Below are positions 1 through 8,381 of a stretch of 64,000 bases of DNA, piece by piece (position 1 is the first letter of the stretch; the number at the start of each line of letters is the position of its first letter). The position numbers were made by a program, and so were the translations under genes. This DNA is from Acidimicrobiales bacterium (GTDB taxonomy: Bacteria; Actinomycetota; Acidimicrobiia; Acidimicrobiales; JADJXE01): the NCBI GenBank assembly GCA_016716005.1, contig JADJXE010000001.1, positions 2,865,001-2,929,000 on the forward strand, read 5' to 3'. Under the pieces are notes generated by a model, which saw only the letters and a program-made list of their open reading frames with translations, was not told the origin of the DNA and made no database searches.

Positions 1-110
1 CCCTGGTGGTGTGGGACCGCCGCGACCCCAACCTGGGTCGGCTGGTGCGGTCGTTCGAGGACCACCTCGGCGAGACCGAGGTGTGGGTGGTCGTGCCCGA
101 CGAGGCCTGA
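1..110 (+). CDS. C-terminal end of an unrecognised protein (partial)
   Basis: An open frame enters from the left edge (first full codon at 3) and stops at TGA 108-110, giving about 35 residues that begin LVVWDRRDPNLGRLVRSFED and end VVVPDEA. The fragment has good coding character (third-position G/C, mixed charged and hydrophobic residues) but is too short to assign to a family. It converges on the MFS gene, with 21 bp between the stop codons. Confidence 0.5.
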   Translation, partial: LVVWDRRDPNLGRLVRSFEDHLGETEVWVVVPDEA

Positions 111-131
111 GGGCCGCGTCGAGGTGCGCGG

Positions 132-1409
132 TCAGTCGGCCGCGGCCGGCGCCAGCGCCGAGCCGCCCGGCTCGCCGGCACCGCGGGGCGGCGCCGGTCG
201 CACCAGCCGCCCGAGCATCACCAGCCCCGACGCCGCGATGAGCCCGCCCACCACGAACGAGGCCGGCTCGCTCGACACGGCCACGACACCGCCGAGGATC
301 AGCCCCCCGATGCCCGACGACAGGTCGAAGAAGCCGGTGAAGGTGGCGACCACGGCCGCCCGCTCCTCCTCCGGGGCCCGCGCCACCGCCATGGCCATGA
401 GCGCGGGGTACAGCAGGGCCATGCCGACGGCCAGCACCGCGGTCCCCGCGTAGAGCCCGAGCGGCGTCTGCCACAGCCCGGCCAGGGCGAGCCCGCCGGC
501 GATCGCCACCAGGGCGACCCGCCCGGTGCGCGCCGTGCCCGCCCGGTCGGGGATCCGCGCCCCGCCGATCCGCAGCACCAGCACGATGGCGGCGTAGAGC
601 AGGAACACGCCACCGGAGTCGGTCATCCCGATGTGCTCCACGTAGAGGGGGACGAAGGTGGCGAACCCGGTGAAGCCCATGATCCCGAGGGCCAGCACCG
701 CTCCGGGGCCCAGGCCGGCCGGGTGGACGAGCCGGCGCTTCGGGGGGTGCGCGGCCGGGGCCGTGTGCGGGGCCGGGGCCGTGTGCGGGGCCGGGGCCGT
801 GTGCGGGGTCGGGCGGCGCTCGCGGACGAAGAGGGCGATGAGCGTGCTCAGCACCCCGAAGGCGCCGGCGACGAGCCAGGTGAGCCGGAAGCGCCCGTCG
901 CCGAGCACGGCCTCGCCGAGCACCGGCCCGACCCCGATGCCCAGGTACACCGCCACCGAGAAGTAGCTGGCGGCCTCGCCCCGACGGTCGGCCGGGGCCA
1001 GGTCGTTCACGAGGGTGGCGGCCCCCACGAAGAAGCAGCCCTCGCCGAAGCCGAGCACGAACCGCATGACGAGCAGCAGGCCGTACGAGTCGATGACGGC
1101 GAGGGCCGCGGTGGACGCGGCCGCGGCCAGGCTCCCCCCCACCATCAGCACCTTGCGGCCCGAGCGGTCGCCCATCCAGCCCATGAAGGGCCGGCCCAGC
1201 ACCGCGGACACGGCCACGATCCCGGCCCCCAGGCCGACGGCGACCGCCCCGCCGCCCAGCTGGTCCTCGATGAACTGGGGGAGGACCGGCAGGGTCATGC
1301 CGATGGTGAGGAACAGGGCCAGGGCCGAGGCGGTGACCAGCGCGAACCCCGGCGTGAGCAGCCGCTCGGACGCGGCGGTGCGGTGGGGGCGGGCGCGCAC
1401 GGCGCCCAT
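132..1409 (-). CDS. MFS transporter
   Basis: A 425-residue integral membrane protein of the major facilitator superfamily, expected to move a small solute or drug across the cytoplasmic membrane. About 12 hydrophobic segments fall in two halves. The loop after TM2 carries the family signature GWMGDRSGRKVLM (around residues 78-90), and the middle loop follows RERR at residue ~197. That loop holds a Pro/Ala/His repeat (TAPAPH three times) encoded by an 18-bp tandem repeat. The gene starts at ATG 1409 and diverges from hyuA. The substrate cannot be read from the sequence; its position beside hyuAB does not settle it. Confidence 0.9.
   Translation of the reverse strand: MGAVRARPHRTAASERLLTPGFALVTASALALFLTIGMTLPVLPQFIEDQLGGGAVAVGLGAGIVAVSAVLGRPFMGWMGDRSGRKVLMVGGSLAAAASTAALAVIDSYGLLLVMRFVLGFGEGCFFVGAATLVNDLAPADRRGEAASYFSVAVYLGIGVGPVLGEAVLGDGRFRLTWLVAGAFGVLSTLIALFVRERRPTPHTAPAPHTAPAPHTAPAAHPPKRRLVHPAGLGPGAVLALGIMGFTGFATFVPLYVEHIGMTDSGGVFLLYAAIVLVLRIGGARIPDRAGTARTGRVALVAIAGGLALAGLWQTPLGLYAGTAVLAVGMALLYPALMAMAVARAPEEERAAVVATFTGFFDLSSGIGGLILGGVVAVSSEPASFVVGGLIAASGLVMLGRLVRPAPPRGAGEPGGSALAPAAAD
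757..811. repeat. 18-bp tandem repeat inside the MFS gene
   Basis: About three copies of an 18-bp unit (ggggccgtgtgcggggcc). On the coding strand they encode the Thr-Ala-Pro-Ala-Pro-His motif of the central cytoplasmic loop of the transporter. The unit is a multiple of three, so copy-number change would lengthen or shorten the loop without a frameshift. Confidence 0.8.
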
Positions 1410-1455
1410 TCTGCCCGGTCCCGGCCGTGTCGGCCCCGGCCGGGGCCCGACGCTC

Positions 1456-1461
1456 TACGGT
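1456..1461 (+). promoter_or_regulatory. -10-like hexamer of hyuA
   Basis: TACGGT lies 7 nt before ATG 1469, a spacing that would put the transcription start at or next to the start codon (leaderless). No Shine-Dalgarno sequence is visible in this 59-bp divergent gap. Confidence 0.5.
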
Positions 1462-1468
1462 GCCGGTG

Positions 1469-3259
1469 ATGCGGCTCGGGGCCGACACCGGCGGCACGTT
1501 CACCGACCTGGTCGGCGACGACGGGCGGTCGGCCAAGCTGCCGTCGACGCCGGCCGACCCGGGCCGGGCGGTCCGCGAGGGGATCGAGGGGCTCGTCCCC
1601 CTCGGGCGACCGGGGGTGGTCGCCCACGGCACGACCGTCGCCACCAACGCCCTGCTGGAGCGGCGGGGCGCGCCGGTCGCGCTGGTGACCAACGCCGGGT
1701 TCGCCGACGTGATCGAGATCGCGCGCCAGGACCGGCCGTCGCTCTACGACCCGTGGGCCGACCGGCCGGAGCCCCTCGTCCCCCGGGCCTGGCGCTACGA
1801 GGTCGAGGGCCGGCTGGCCGCCGACGGCTCCGAGCTGCGTCCGGTCGACCCGGCCTCGCTGCCGCCCGTCGACCCGGCGGTGCGGGCGGTGGCGGTGTGC
1901 CTGCTGCACGCCGACCTGAACCCCGCGCACGAACGGGCCGTCGCGGCCGCGTTGCGCGACTCCGGGCTCGACGTGACCTGCTCGCACCAGGTCTCCCCGG
2001 AGTTCCGCGAGTACGAGCGCACGGTCACCACGGTCGTCAACGCCGTCCTGCGCCCGGTGTGCCGCTCGTACCTGCTCGGGCTGCGCGACGTGGCCGACGA
2101 GGTGCTGGTGATGACGTCGGCGGGCGGCCTGGTGGGCGTGGCCGAGGCCGCGGCCCTGCCCGCCGCGCTGCTCCTGTCGGGTCCGGCCGGCGGGGTGGCC
2201 GCGGCGGCCGCGGTGGCGGCGGCCAACGGGCTGCGCGACGTCGTGACCTTCGACATGGGGGGCACGTCCACCGACGTGTGCCTCGTGCTGGGCGGGGTGC
2301 CCGAACCGGCGCCGGGCCTGGTGGTCGGCGGTCTCACGGTGCGGCTGGCGGCCCTCGACGTCCACACCATCGGCGCCGGTGGGGGCTCGCTCGCCGGCAT
2401 CGACACCGGGGGCGCCCTGATCGTGGGGCCCGAGTCGGCCGGCGCCGAGCCCGGCCCGGCGTGCTACGGGCGAGGGGGGACGCGCCCGGCGGTGACCGAC
2501 GCCGACCTGGTCCTCGGCCGCATCCCCGCCGACGCCGCCTTCCCCGGCCTGGGCCGCCTCGACGTCGGCGCGGCCCGGCGGGCCCTCGACGCCGCCGGGG
2601 TGTCGGCCGAGGGCGTGGTGCGCGTGGTGAACGCGAACATGGAGCGGGCCCTGCGAGCGGTGTCGGTAGAGCGGGGGGTCGACCCGCGGGGCCTGGCCCT
2701 GGTGGCCTTCGGCGGCGCCGGGCCCCTCCACGCCTGCGAGCTGGCCGACGCCGTGGGGATGCCGACGGTGCTGGTGCCGGCCCGGGCCGGCGTGCTGTCG
2801 GCGCAGGGGCTGGTGTGCGCCCCCCACCAGCGCGACCTGGTCCGCAGCTGGCCCGAGCCCCTCGACCATCGCCGGCTCCCGGCGGCCCGGGGTGCGCTGG
2901 CGGCCGAGGCCGCCCGGCTGGTGGGCGACGGCGCCGAGGTCGACACCTTCCTCGACTGCCGCTACGCGGGGCAGAGCCACGAGCTCACGGTCCGCTCGAC
3001 CGACCAGCTCCACGCCGAGCACCTGCGGCGCAACGGCACCAGCCGTCCCGGCCACCCCGTGGAGGTGATCGCCCTGCGGGCCCGGGCCCGGCGGCCGTCG
3101 CCGGTGGCCCTGGCCGACCTGCCCGCCCCCGACCGGCGCCCGGTGCGCGGGCCGGCCGTGGTCGCCGAGCACGACTGCACGGTGTGGGTGCCCCCCGGCT
3201 GGGCCGGCGAGCCGGGCGCGGCCGGCGCCCTGGTGCTCCGGCGGGTGGACGCCGGGTGA
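1469..3259 (+). CDS. hyuA: Hydantoinase/oxoprolinase subunit A (HyuA family)
   Basis: A 596-residue ATP-dependent amidohydrolase subunit of the hydantoinase A/5-oxoprolinase/acetone-carboxylase beta family, which opens cyclic amides or carboxylates ketones together with subunit B. The N-terminus MRLGADTGGTFTDLV is the family's phosphate-binding actin-like motif. The second motif, VTFDMGGTSTDVCLV, is at residues ~264-278, followed by GAGGGSLAGID and GPACYGRGG. ATG 1469 is chosen because the motif begins there and an upstream -10 fits; a 14-residue longer form from 1427 would be atypical. The stop overlaps the start of hyuB by 4 bp (GTGA), so the two are translationally coupled. The exact substrate (hydantoin, oxoproline or other) is not determinable. 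Confidence 0.92.
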   Translation: MRLGADTGGTFTDLVGDDGRSAKLPSTPADPGRAVREGIEGLVPLGRPGVVAHGTTVATNALLERRGAPVALVTNAGFADVIEIARQDRPSLYDPWADRPEPLVPRAWRYEVEGRLAADGSELRPVDPASLPPVDPAVRAVAVCLLHADLNPAHERAVAAALRDSGLDVTCSHQVSPEFREYERTVTTVVNAVLRPVCRSYLLGLRDVADEVLVMTSAGGLVGVAEAAALPAALLLSGPAGGVAAAAAVAAANGLRDVVTFDMGGTSTDVCLVLGGVPEPAPGLVVGGLTVRLAALDVHTIGAGGGSLAGIDTGGALIVGPESAGAEPGPACYGRGGTRPAVTDADLVLGRIPADAAFPGLGRLDVGAARRALDAAGVSAEGVVRVVNANMERALRAVSVERGVDPRGLALVAFGGAGPLHACELADAVGMPTVLVPARAGVLSAQGLVCAPHQRDLVRSWPEPLDHRRLPAARGALAAEAARLVGDGAEVDTFLDCRYAGQSHELTVRSTDQLHAEHLRRNGTSRPGHPVEVIALRARARRPSPVALADLPAPDRRPVRGPAVVAEHDCTVWVPPGWAGEPGAAGALVLRRVDAG

Positions 3260-4806
3260 GCCTCGACCCGGCGGCCCTGCAGGTGCTCCTCTCCCGGCTG
3301 ACCGGCGTGGCCGAGGAGATGGGGGCGGTGCTGCGCCGGGCCGCGTTCAGCCCGAACATCAAGGAGCGCGCCGACTGCTCGGCCGCGCTGTTCACCGCCG
3401 ACGGCGAGATGCTGGTGCAGGCCGAGCACATCCCGGTGCACCTGGGATCGATGCCGGCGTCGGTGCGGGCCGCGATCGACGCCCTCGCGGCCTTCGGCGC
3501 GCCGCCCCGTGCCGGCGAGCAGGTGATCCTCAACGACCCCTTCGCCGGGGGCACGCACCTCAACGACGTCACCCTGGTGGCCCCGTGCGTGCTCCCCGGC
3601 GGCGAGCTGGTCGGGTGGGCCGCGAACCGGGCCCACCACGCCGACCTGGGGGGCGCGGCGCCCGGCTCCATGCCGGCCGACGCCGTCGACGTGCACCAGG
3701 AGGGGCTCCGGTTGCCGCCCGTGCGGCTCACCGCCGAGATCCGGGCGGTGCTGGCCGCCAGCTCGCGCACCCCGGCCGAGCGGGCGGGCGACCTCGACGC
3801 CCAGGTGGGCGCCAACGTGCTGGGCGTCGCCCGGCTGGCCGAGCTGGCCCGTGCCGGCGCGCTTTTCGACGAGGTGCTGGCCTACGGCGAGCGCCGCATG
3901 CGCGCCGCGCTGGCCGGCCTGCCCGACGGCGAGTGGCGCTTCGCCGACGTGCTCGACTCCTGCGGGCCCCGGCCCGACCAGCAGCGGCCGGCCCGGATCG
4001 TGGTGACCGTGCAGGTGCGGGGCGACGAGGTGTCGTTCGACTTCACCGGCACCGACCCGCAGCGGTGGGGCAACGTGAACGCGGTCGAGGCGGTGACGGT
4101 GTCGGCGGTGGCGTTCGCCCTGCGGACGGCCGTCGATCCGACCATCCCGGCCAACGGGGGCGCGCTGCGGCCGGTGACGGTGGTGGCCCCGCCCGGCACG
4201 ATCGTGGCCGCCCGCCCGCCCGCCGCCGTGGGCGCGGGCAACGTGGAGGTGAGCCAGCGGGTGGCCGACGTGTGCCTCGGCGCCCTGGCCCAGGCCGTGC
4301 CCGAGCGCATCGGTGCCGCCGGCCAGGGAACCATGAACAACCTGCTCGTGGGGGGCGACGGCTGGGTCTACTACGAGACCGTCGCCGGCGGGCAGGGCGG
4401 GCGCCCCGGCCGGGCGGGCATGAGCGGCGTGCACACGGCCATGACGAACACGAAGAACACGCCCGTCGAGGCGCTGGAGCGGGCGTATCCGATGCGGGTG
4501 CTGCGCTACCGGCTGCGCCGGGGGAGCGGCGGGGCCGGGTCGGCGCCGGGCGGCGAGGGCATCGAGCGGGACCTCCAGGTGCTGACCGACGCGACCGTGA
4601 GCCTGATCACCGAGCGGCGGGTCTCGCAGCCGTGGGGGCTGGCCGGCGGCGAGCCGGGGGCGGTGGGGGAGAACTGGCTGCTGCCGGGCGGCGACGAGAG
4701 CAGGGCCGAGCGCCTGCCCGACAAGTGCACGATCCGGCTGCAGGCCGGCGACGTGCTCCGGATGCTGACGCCCGGCGGAGGTGGGTGGGGCGTGCCGGCC
4801 CGTTGA
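3256..4806 (+). CDS. hyuB: Hydantoinase/oxoprolinase subunit B (HyuB family)
   Basis: A 516-residue partner of HyuA. GTG 3256 overlaps the hyuA stop, and the protein begins with the typical LDPAALQVLLSRL. Family motifs include NIKERADCSAALF, HIPVHLGSMPASV, LNDPFAGGTHLNDVTLV, WAANRAHHADLGG (metal-site histidines) and a C-terminal MLTPGGGGWG. Length is slightly below the usual 520-580. The frame stays open far upstream on the same strand, but that upstream part is the shadow of hyuA in another frame. A and B are expected to form a cytoplasmic hetero-oligomer. Confidence 0.92.
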   Translation: MSLDPAALQVLLSRLTGVAEEMGAVLRRAAFSPNIKERADCSAALFTADGEMLVQAEHIPVHLGSMPASVRAAIDALAAFGAPPRAGEQVILNDPFAGGTHLNDVTLVAPCVLPGGELVGWAANRAHHADLGGAAPGSMPADAVDVHQEGLRLPPVRLTAEIRAVLAASSRTPAERAGDLDAQVGANVLGVARLAELARAGALFDEVLAYGERRMRAALAGLPDGEWRFADVLDSCGPRPDQQRPARIVVTVQVRGDEVSFDFTGTDPQRWGNVNAVEAVTVSAVAFALRTAVDPTIPANGGALRPVTVVAPPGTIVAARPPAAVGAGNVEVSQRVADVCLGALAQAVPERIGAAGQGTMNNLLVGGDGWVYYETVAGGQGGRPGRAGMSGVHTAMTNTKNTPVEALERAYPMRVLRYRLRRGSGGAGSAPGGEGIERDLQVLTDATVSLITERRVSQPWGLAGGEPGAVGENWLLPGGDESRAERLPDKCTIRLQAGDVLRMLTPGGGGWGVPAR

Positions 4807-4860
4807 GGTCCGGCGTCAGGTGGCGCCTCCAGCTCCGGAGCGTGCCGGGGGTCAGGCGTA

Positions 4861-4893
4861 CCTCGACCGACACCAGGAGCAGGCCGGTCGAGG
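4861..4893. terminator. Candidate bidirectional terminator hairpin
   Basis: A perfect 9-bp inverted repeat (CCTCGACCG / CGGTCGAGG, 15-nt loop) between the convergent hyuB and DUF1501 genes. There is no U-tract, as is common for hairpins in GC-rich actinobacteria. Confidence 0.5.
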
Positions 4894-4942
4894 ACTGGCC
4901 CCTCCCCGGGGGGCGACGAGGCGGCGGCTGGGGCCCGGCGGC

Positions 4943-6178
4943 CTAGACGAAGCCGAGGGTGGGGACGCCCGGGCCGAACACGGCCGCGGGGTCGACGCCG
5001 AGCCAGGGCCCCACGAGGGTGGCGCCGACGCTGCGGAAGTCGGTGGTGGGCACCAGGTTGCCGTGGTCGTCGAGCGCGGTGAGCGACGGGGGCTGGCCGT
5101 GGTGGCCGCCCTTCACCGCCGGGCCGACCACGAACCAGGGCGCCGCGGCACCGTGATCGGTGCCGCTGCCGTTGAAGGCCACCCGCCGGCCGAACTCCGA
5201 GTACGTGGCCAGCACCACCCCGGCTCCGGCCGCACCGAGCAGGTCGAAGAACCCGCCGATGGCGCCGTCGAGGGTGGCGAGCAGCGCGGGCTGGCGCCCG
5301 GCCTCGTTGGCGTGCACGTCGAAGTCGCCGTCGTGGGTCACGTGGTACACGCGGGTGGGGAGCCCGGCGGTGACGAGGGCGGCCACCGCGGCGAGCTGGG
5401 TGCCGAGGGCGTCGACGGCGCTGGCCGCCGGTGGCGCCGGCAGGTGCGGGCCGAGGGCCTCGCCCACGTGCAGCGCCGTGGCCTGGGCCGAGCGGGCGGC
5501 GGCGTCCAGGGCCGGCTCGCCGACCACCGGGGTGCTCATCGCCCGGTAGGCGGCGAGCACGGCCGGGTCGGCGTCGGTGTCGGTGGGGGAGCCGAACACC
5601 CGGGACGGGTCGGGGCTCACCGACGCCCCGATGGCGGTCCGGCCCACCAGGATCGGCGTGGGGCCGTCGAGCGACACCGCGAGGAGCGGGTCGGGCCCGC
5701 CGGCCGCGCCGCCACCGAGCCGATCGAGCGTGCGCCCCACCCAGCCGGTCTGCTCCGCCGCGTCGGTGCTGCCGGCCCACACGATCGCCAGGCAGCCGAA
5801 GTGGCTGAGGTCGTGGTGGTCGTGGTGCACGCCGTGGACGACGGCGAGGTGGCCGGCGTCCCACCACTGCTTCAGGCGGGGCAGCTCGCCGGCCAGGGCG
5901 AAGGAGCCGTCGAGGGGGAGCAGCCGGTCGGGCGTGCGGGCCAGCGGGCCCCGTGCGGACGCGTAGGCGCCGGCGTCGGGGCCGCCGATCGGCACCACGG
6001 TGTCGAGGCCGTCGTTGCCACCGCCGAGCTGCACGAGCACCAGCACCCGGCCGGGCGGGGCGGCGCCGGCCGGGGCGGCCTGGGCGAGGAGCGACGCCAG
6101 CGTGGTCGGCGCGACCGCGGCCGCGCCCGCCCCCCAACCGAGGGCCTTGAGCAGCTGGCGCCGTGAGATCGGGTTCAC
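4943..6178 (-). CDS. DUF1501 twin-arginine exported protein
   Basis: A 411-residue protein of the DUF1501 family, which has an alkaline-phosphatase/sulfatase-like fold. The N-terminus carries a Tat signal (SRRQLLKALGWGAGAAAV) ending near an Ala-rich cleavage region at residues ~35-40, so it should be exported folded. After it comes VLVLVQLGGGNDGLDTVVP, then VHGVHHDHHDLSHFGCL and YSEFGRRVAFNGSGTDHGAAAPWFVVG, all family hallmarks with candidate metal-binding His/Asp residues. Its GTG start overlaps the DUF1800 stop by 4 bp. DUF1800/DUF1501 pairs recur in many phyla; their biochemical role is unknown. Confidence 0.9.
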   Translation of the reverse strand: MNPISRRQLLKALGWGAGAAAVAPTTLASLLAQAAPAGAAPPGRVLVLVQLGGGNDGLDTVVPIGGPDAGAYASARGPLARTPDRLLPLDGSFALAGELPRLKQWWDAGHLAVVHGVHHDHHDLSHFGCLAIVWAGSTDAAEQTGWVGRTLDRLGGGAAGGPDPLLAVSLDGPTPILVGRTAIGASVSPDPSRVFGSPTDTDADPAVLAAYRAMSTPVVGEPALDAAARSAQATALHVGEALGPHLPAPPAASAVDALGTQLAAVAALVTAGLPTRVYHVTHDGDFDVHANEAGRQPALLATLDGAIGGFFDLLGAAGAGVVLATYSEFGRRVAFNGSGTDHGAAAPWFVVGPAVKGGHHGQPPSLTALDDHGNLVPTTDFRSVGATLVGPWLGVDPAAVFGPGVPTLGFV

Positions 6179-7509
6179 TGCAGCACCGCCTCCGGGGCCA
6201 CGAGGGCGAGCGAGACCGCTCCGGCGAACACCCGGTCGGTGCTCTGCCCCCGGGCGCCGGCCACGTAGCGGCTCACGGCGTCACGGGTGCCGGTGGACAC
6301 CTCGGTCACGCCGAGGCGCCCCATCACCCCCGACGTGAAGGCGTCGGCGTCGCCCACGCTCCCGCGGAGCCCGGCGCACACCTGGTTGCCCGCTCGGGCC
6401 AGGGCGACGGCCAGCGTGCCGGCCTGGCGGGCGACGAGGGCCCGACTGGCGGCCACCGACGAGCCGAGCCACGTGCCGTTGTGGCCCCAGCCGCCGACGT
6501 TGGGCGGGGCGAACAGGATCTGGCCGAGGAGGGCGGGGGCGCCGGCCCCCTGCCCCCACTGGTCGGGTCCCCAGGCGAGCGCCCGGACGACCCGGACGAA
6601 CACCTCGACCGGGGTGGCCACCAGGCCGTGGCGCACGTCGTCGCCGTAGAAGGCGGGGTGGGTGAGCAGGGCCCGGAGCAGGTCGGTGACGTCGAGGCGC
6701 CGGGCGAAGGCGGCGGCCAGGTCGTCGAGCACGCCGGCCGGCGGCGTGGCCGACGCGTAGCGGAACCACAGTCGCGAGGCCACGAACCGGGCGGTCTGGG
6801 GCTGGCGCACGACGATGTCGACGATGTCGTCGCCGCCGAGGTTGCCGCTCACCCCGAGGAACGTCTTGCGACCGGCGTCGTGGGCGGCGGGCACGAACAC
6901 GAACGCCAGGTCGGCCCGGGGGTCGAGCTTGTGGCCGGTGAAGGCCCGGGCGGCCTCGGCCACGTCCAGCTGGGTGTAGCCGTTGTCGCGGCCCATGGTG
7001 AACAGCTCGAGCAGCTCGCGGGCGAAGTTCTCGTTCACCGCGCCCTTGTCGCTCTCGCGGAGGTCGAGCCAGCGGACCATCGCCGGGTCGCGGCTGACGG
7101 CCTTGACCAGGGCGGGGAAGGAGCCCGCGCCGATGCGGCGGAACAGCTGGTTCTGCTGCCACATCGACCTGTCGGCGATCACCTTGCGCACCGACGTGGC
7201 GAAGTGGCCGTGCCAGAACAGCACCAGCTTCTCCAGGGCCGGTGTGGGCGACACCGCCATGCGGCCGAGCCAGTAGGCCTGCAGGTCGCGGGTGACCCGG
7301 GGGACCCCGGCCGGGTCGCGCACCTGGTCGAGCGCCGACGGGATCGCGAACGGAGGTGTGTCGGGGGGCGAGGCGCCGACCTGCAGGAGTCGCTCGACGG
7401 TGGCCTCGATGCCGGCAGCCACGGCGGCGTCGACCTCCTCCGGGACGCCGCCGAAGGCGGCTCGCCGCAGGAGGTGGGAGGCGTTGGCACGGGTGGCCGG
7501 GATCGCCAT
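6175..7509 (-). CDS. DUF1800 family protein
   Basis: A 444-residue protein opening with NASHLLRRAAFGGVPEEVDA, the classic DUF1800 start (HLLRRAAFG). Later family motifs are LFWHGHFATS, NENFARELLELFTMG, DVAEAARAFTGH and PPNVGGWGHNGTWLGSS. ATG 7509 is chosen because homologues start just before the HLLRR motif; a longer form from 7593 would overlap the divergent SDR promoter. It is the first gene of a two-gene operon with the Tat-exported DUF1501 protein. No signal peptide is evident, so it may act in the cytoplasm or leave with its partner; function is unknown. Confidence 0.9.
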   Translation of the reverse strand: MAIPATRANASHLLRRAAFGGVPEEVDAAVAAGIEATVERLLQVGASPPDTPPFAIPSALDQVRDPAGVPRVTRDLQAYWLGRMAVSPTPALEKLVLFWHGHFATSVRKVIADRSMWQQNQLFRRIGAGSFPALVKAVSRDPAMVRWLDLRESDKGAVNENFARELLELFTMGRDNGYTQLDVAEAARAFTGHKLDPRADLAFVFVPAAHDAGRKTFLGVSGNLGGDDIVDIVVRQPQTARFVASRLWFRYASATPPAGVLDDLAAAFARRLDVTDLLRALLTHPAFYGDDVRHGLVATPVEVFVRVVRALAWGPDQWGQGAGAPALLGQILFAPPNVGGWGHNGTWLGSSVAASRALVARQAGTLAVALARAGNQVCAGLRGSVGDADAFTSGVMGRLGVTEVSTGTRDAVSRYVAGARGQSTDRVFAGAVSLALVAPEAVLQ

Positions 7510-7577
7510 GGCGACATGGTGACCCATCGCGGCTGAGGACGCGCTGAGAGCGTTGCCGGCGCCGCCGTCTGGAACAC

Positions 7578-7593
7578 TTGACCGACCGGTCAA
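7578..7593. promoter_or_regulatory. TetR-like palindromic operator in front of the SDR gene
   Basis: TTGACC and GGTCAA half-sites separated by GACC, 16 bp in all, ending one base before a -10-like TAGGCT (7594-7599). Palindromes of this type are often bound by TetR-family repressors of fatty-acid and CoA metabolism in Actinobacteria. No regulator gene is adjacent. Confidence 0.5.
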
Positions 7594-7607
7594 TAGGCTG
7601 CGCCGCC

Positions 7608-8369
7608 ATGGAGATCAACGGGGTATCCGCACTCATCACCGGTGGCGCGTCGGGCCTGGGCGAGGCCACGGCCCGCCGGCTGGCCGCCAAGGGCGCCAAG
7701 GTCTGCATCGTCGACCTGCAGGTCGACAAGGGCGAGGCGCTGGCCAAGGAGCTCGGCGGCGTGTTCGCCAGGGCCGACGTCACCGACCCCGCCCAGGTGC
7801 AGGCCGCGGTCGACGCGGCCTCGGCCATGGGCCCGCTGCGCGTGAACGTGAGCTGCGCGGGCATCGGCTGGGCCGAGCGCACGGTGGGCAAGGGCAACAC
7901 GCCCGCCACCATCGAGGCCTTCGCCAAGGTGGTCGAGGTGAACCTGATCGGCACGTTCAACACGATGCGCCTGGCCGCGGCGGCCATGGCCGCCACCGAG
8001 CCGCTCGAGTTCAACGAGCGGGGCGTGGTGGTCAACACCGCGTCGGTCGCCGCCTTCGACGGGCAGATCGGCCAGGTGGCCTACTCCGCCTCCAAGGGCG
8101 GCGTGGTCGGCATGACCCTGCCCGCGGCCCGCGACCTGTCGGCCGTCGGGGTGCGGGTGTGCACCATCGCCCCGGGCATCATCGACACCCCGCTGCTCGG
8201 CCAGCTCCCCGAGGAGGCCCGAGCGGCCCTGGCCTCCGGGGTGCCCTTCCCGAAGCGGCTGGGCACGCCCGACGACTACGCCCGGCTGGCCATCGCCATC
8301 GTCGAGGACGGCTACCTCAACGGCGAGACCATCCGCCTGGACGGCGCCCTACGGATGGCGCCCAAGTAG
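7608..8369 (+). CDS. SDR family oxidoreductase (3-hydroxyacyl-CoA dehydrogenase type II-like)
   Basis: A 253-residue short-chain dehydrogenase with the NAD(P) motif TGGASGLGEATA (residues ~11-22), an acidic residue after beta-2 (IVDLQ) that favours NAD, the NVSCAG motif, and a catalytic Ser (NTASVAAFDG) with YSASK. The pattern resembles the HSD17B10 group acting on short-chain 3-hydroxyacyl-CoA or steroids; this is inferred from overall similarity. ATG 7608 is 8 nt after a TAGGCT hexamer and just downstream of a TTGACC/GGTCAA palindrome, suggesting leaderless, TetR-type regulated expression. It converges on the first CWB2 gene, 12 bp apart. Confidence 0.9.
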   Translation: MEINGVSALITGGASGLGEATARRLAAKGAKVCIVDLQVDKGEALAKELGGVFARADVTDPAQVQAAVDAASAMGPLRVNVSCAGIGWAERTVGKGNTPATIEAFAKVVEVNLIGTFNTMRLAAAAMAATEPLEFNERGVVVNTASVAAFDGQIGQVAYSASKGGVVGMTLPAARDLSAVGVRVCTIAPGIIDTPLLGQLPEEARAALASGVPFPKRLGTPDDYARLAIAIVEDGYLNGETIRLDGALRMAPK

Positions 8370-8381
8370 CCACCCCGCCCG

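Noticed and set aside
1295..3172. 625-codon minus-strand open frame
   Set aside because: Composition is His/Gly/Arg-biased with no motif. It is the antisense shadow of hyuA caused by high GC.
1015..3255. Long plus-strand open frame continuous with hyuB (1263 codons in total)
   Set aside because: Upstream of 3256 the translation is Arg/Gly/Pro-rich low complexity, lying antisense to the MFS gene and in a second frame over hyuA, which has all family motifs. Only the part from GTG 3256 is real.
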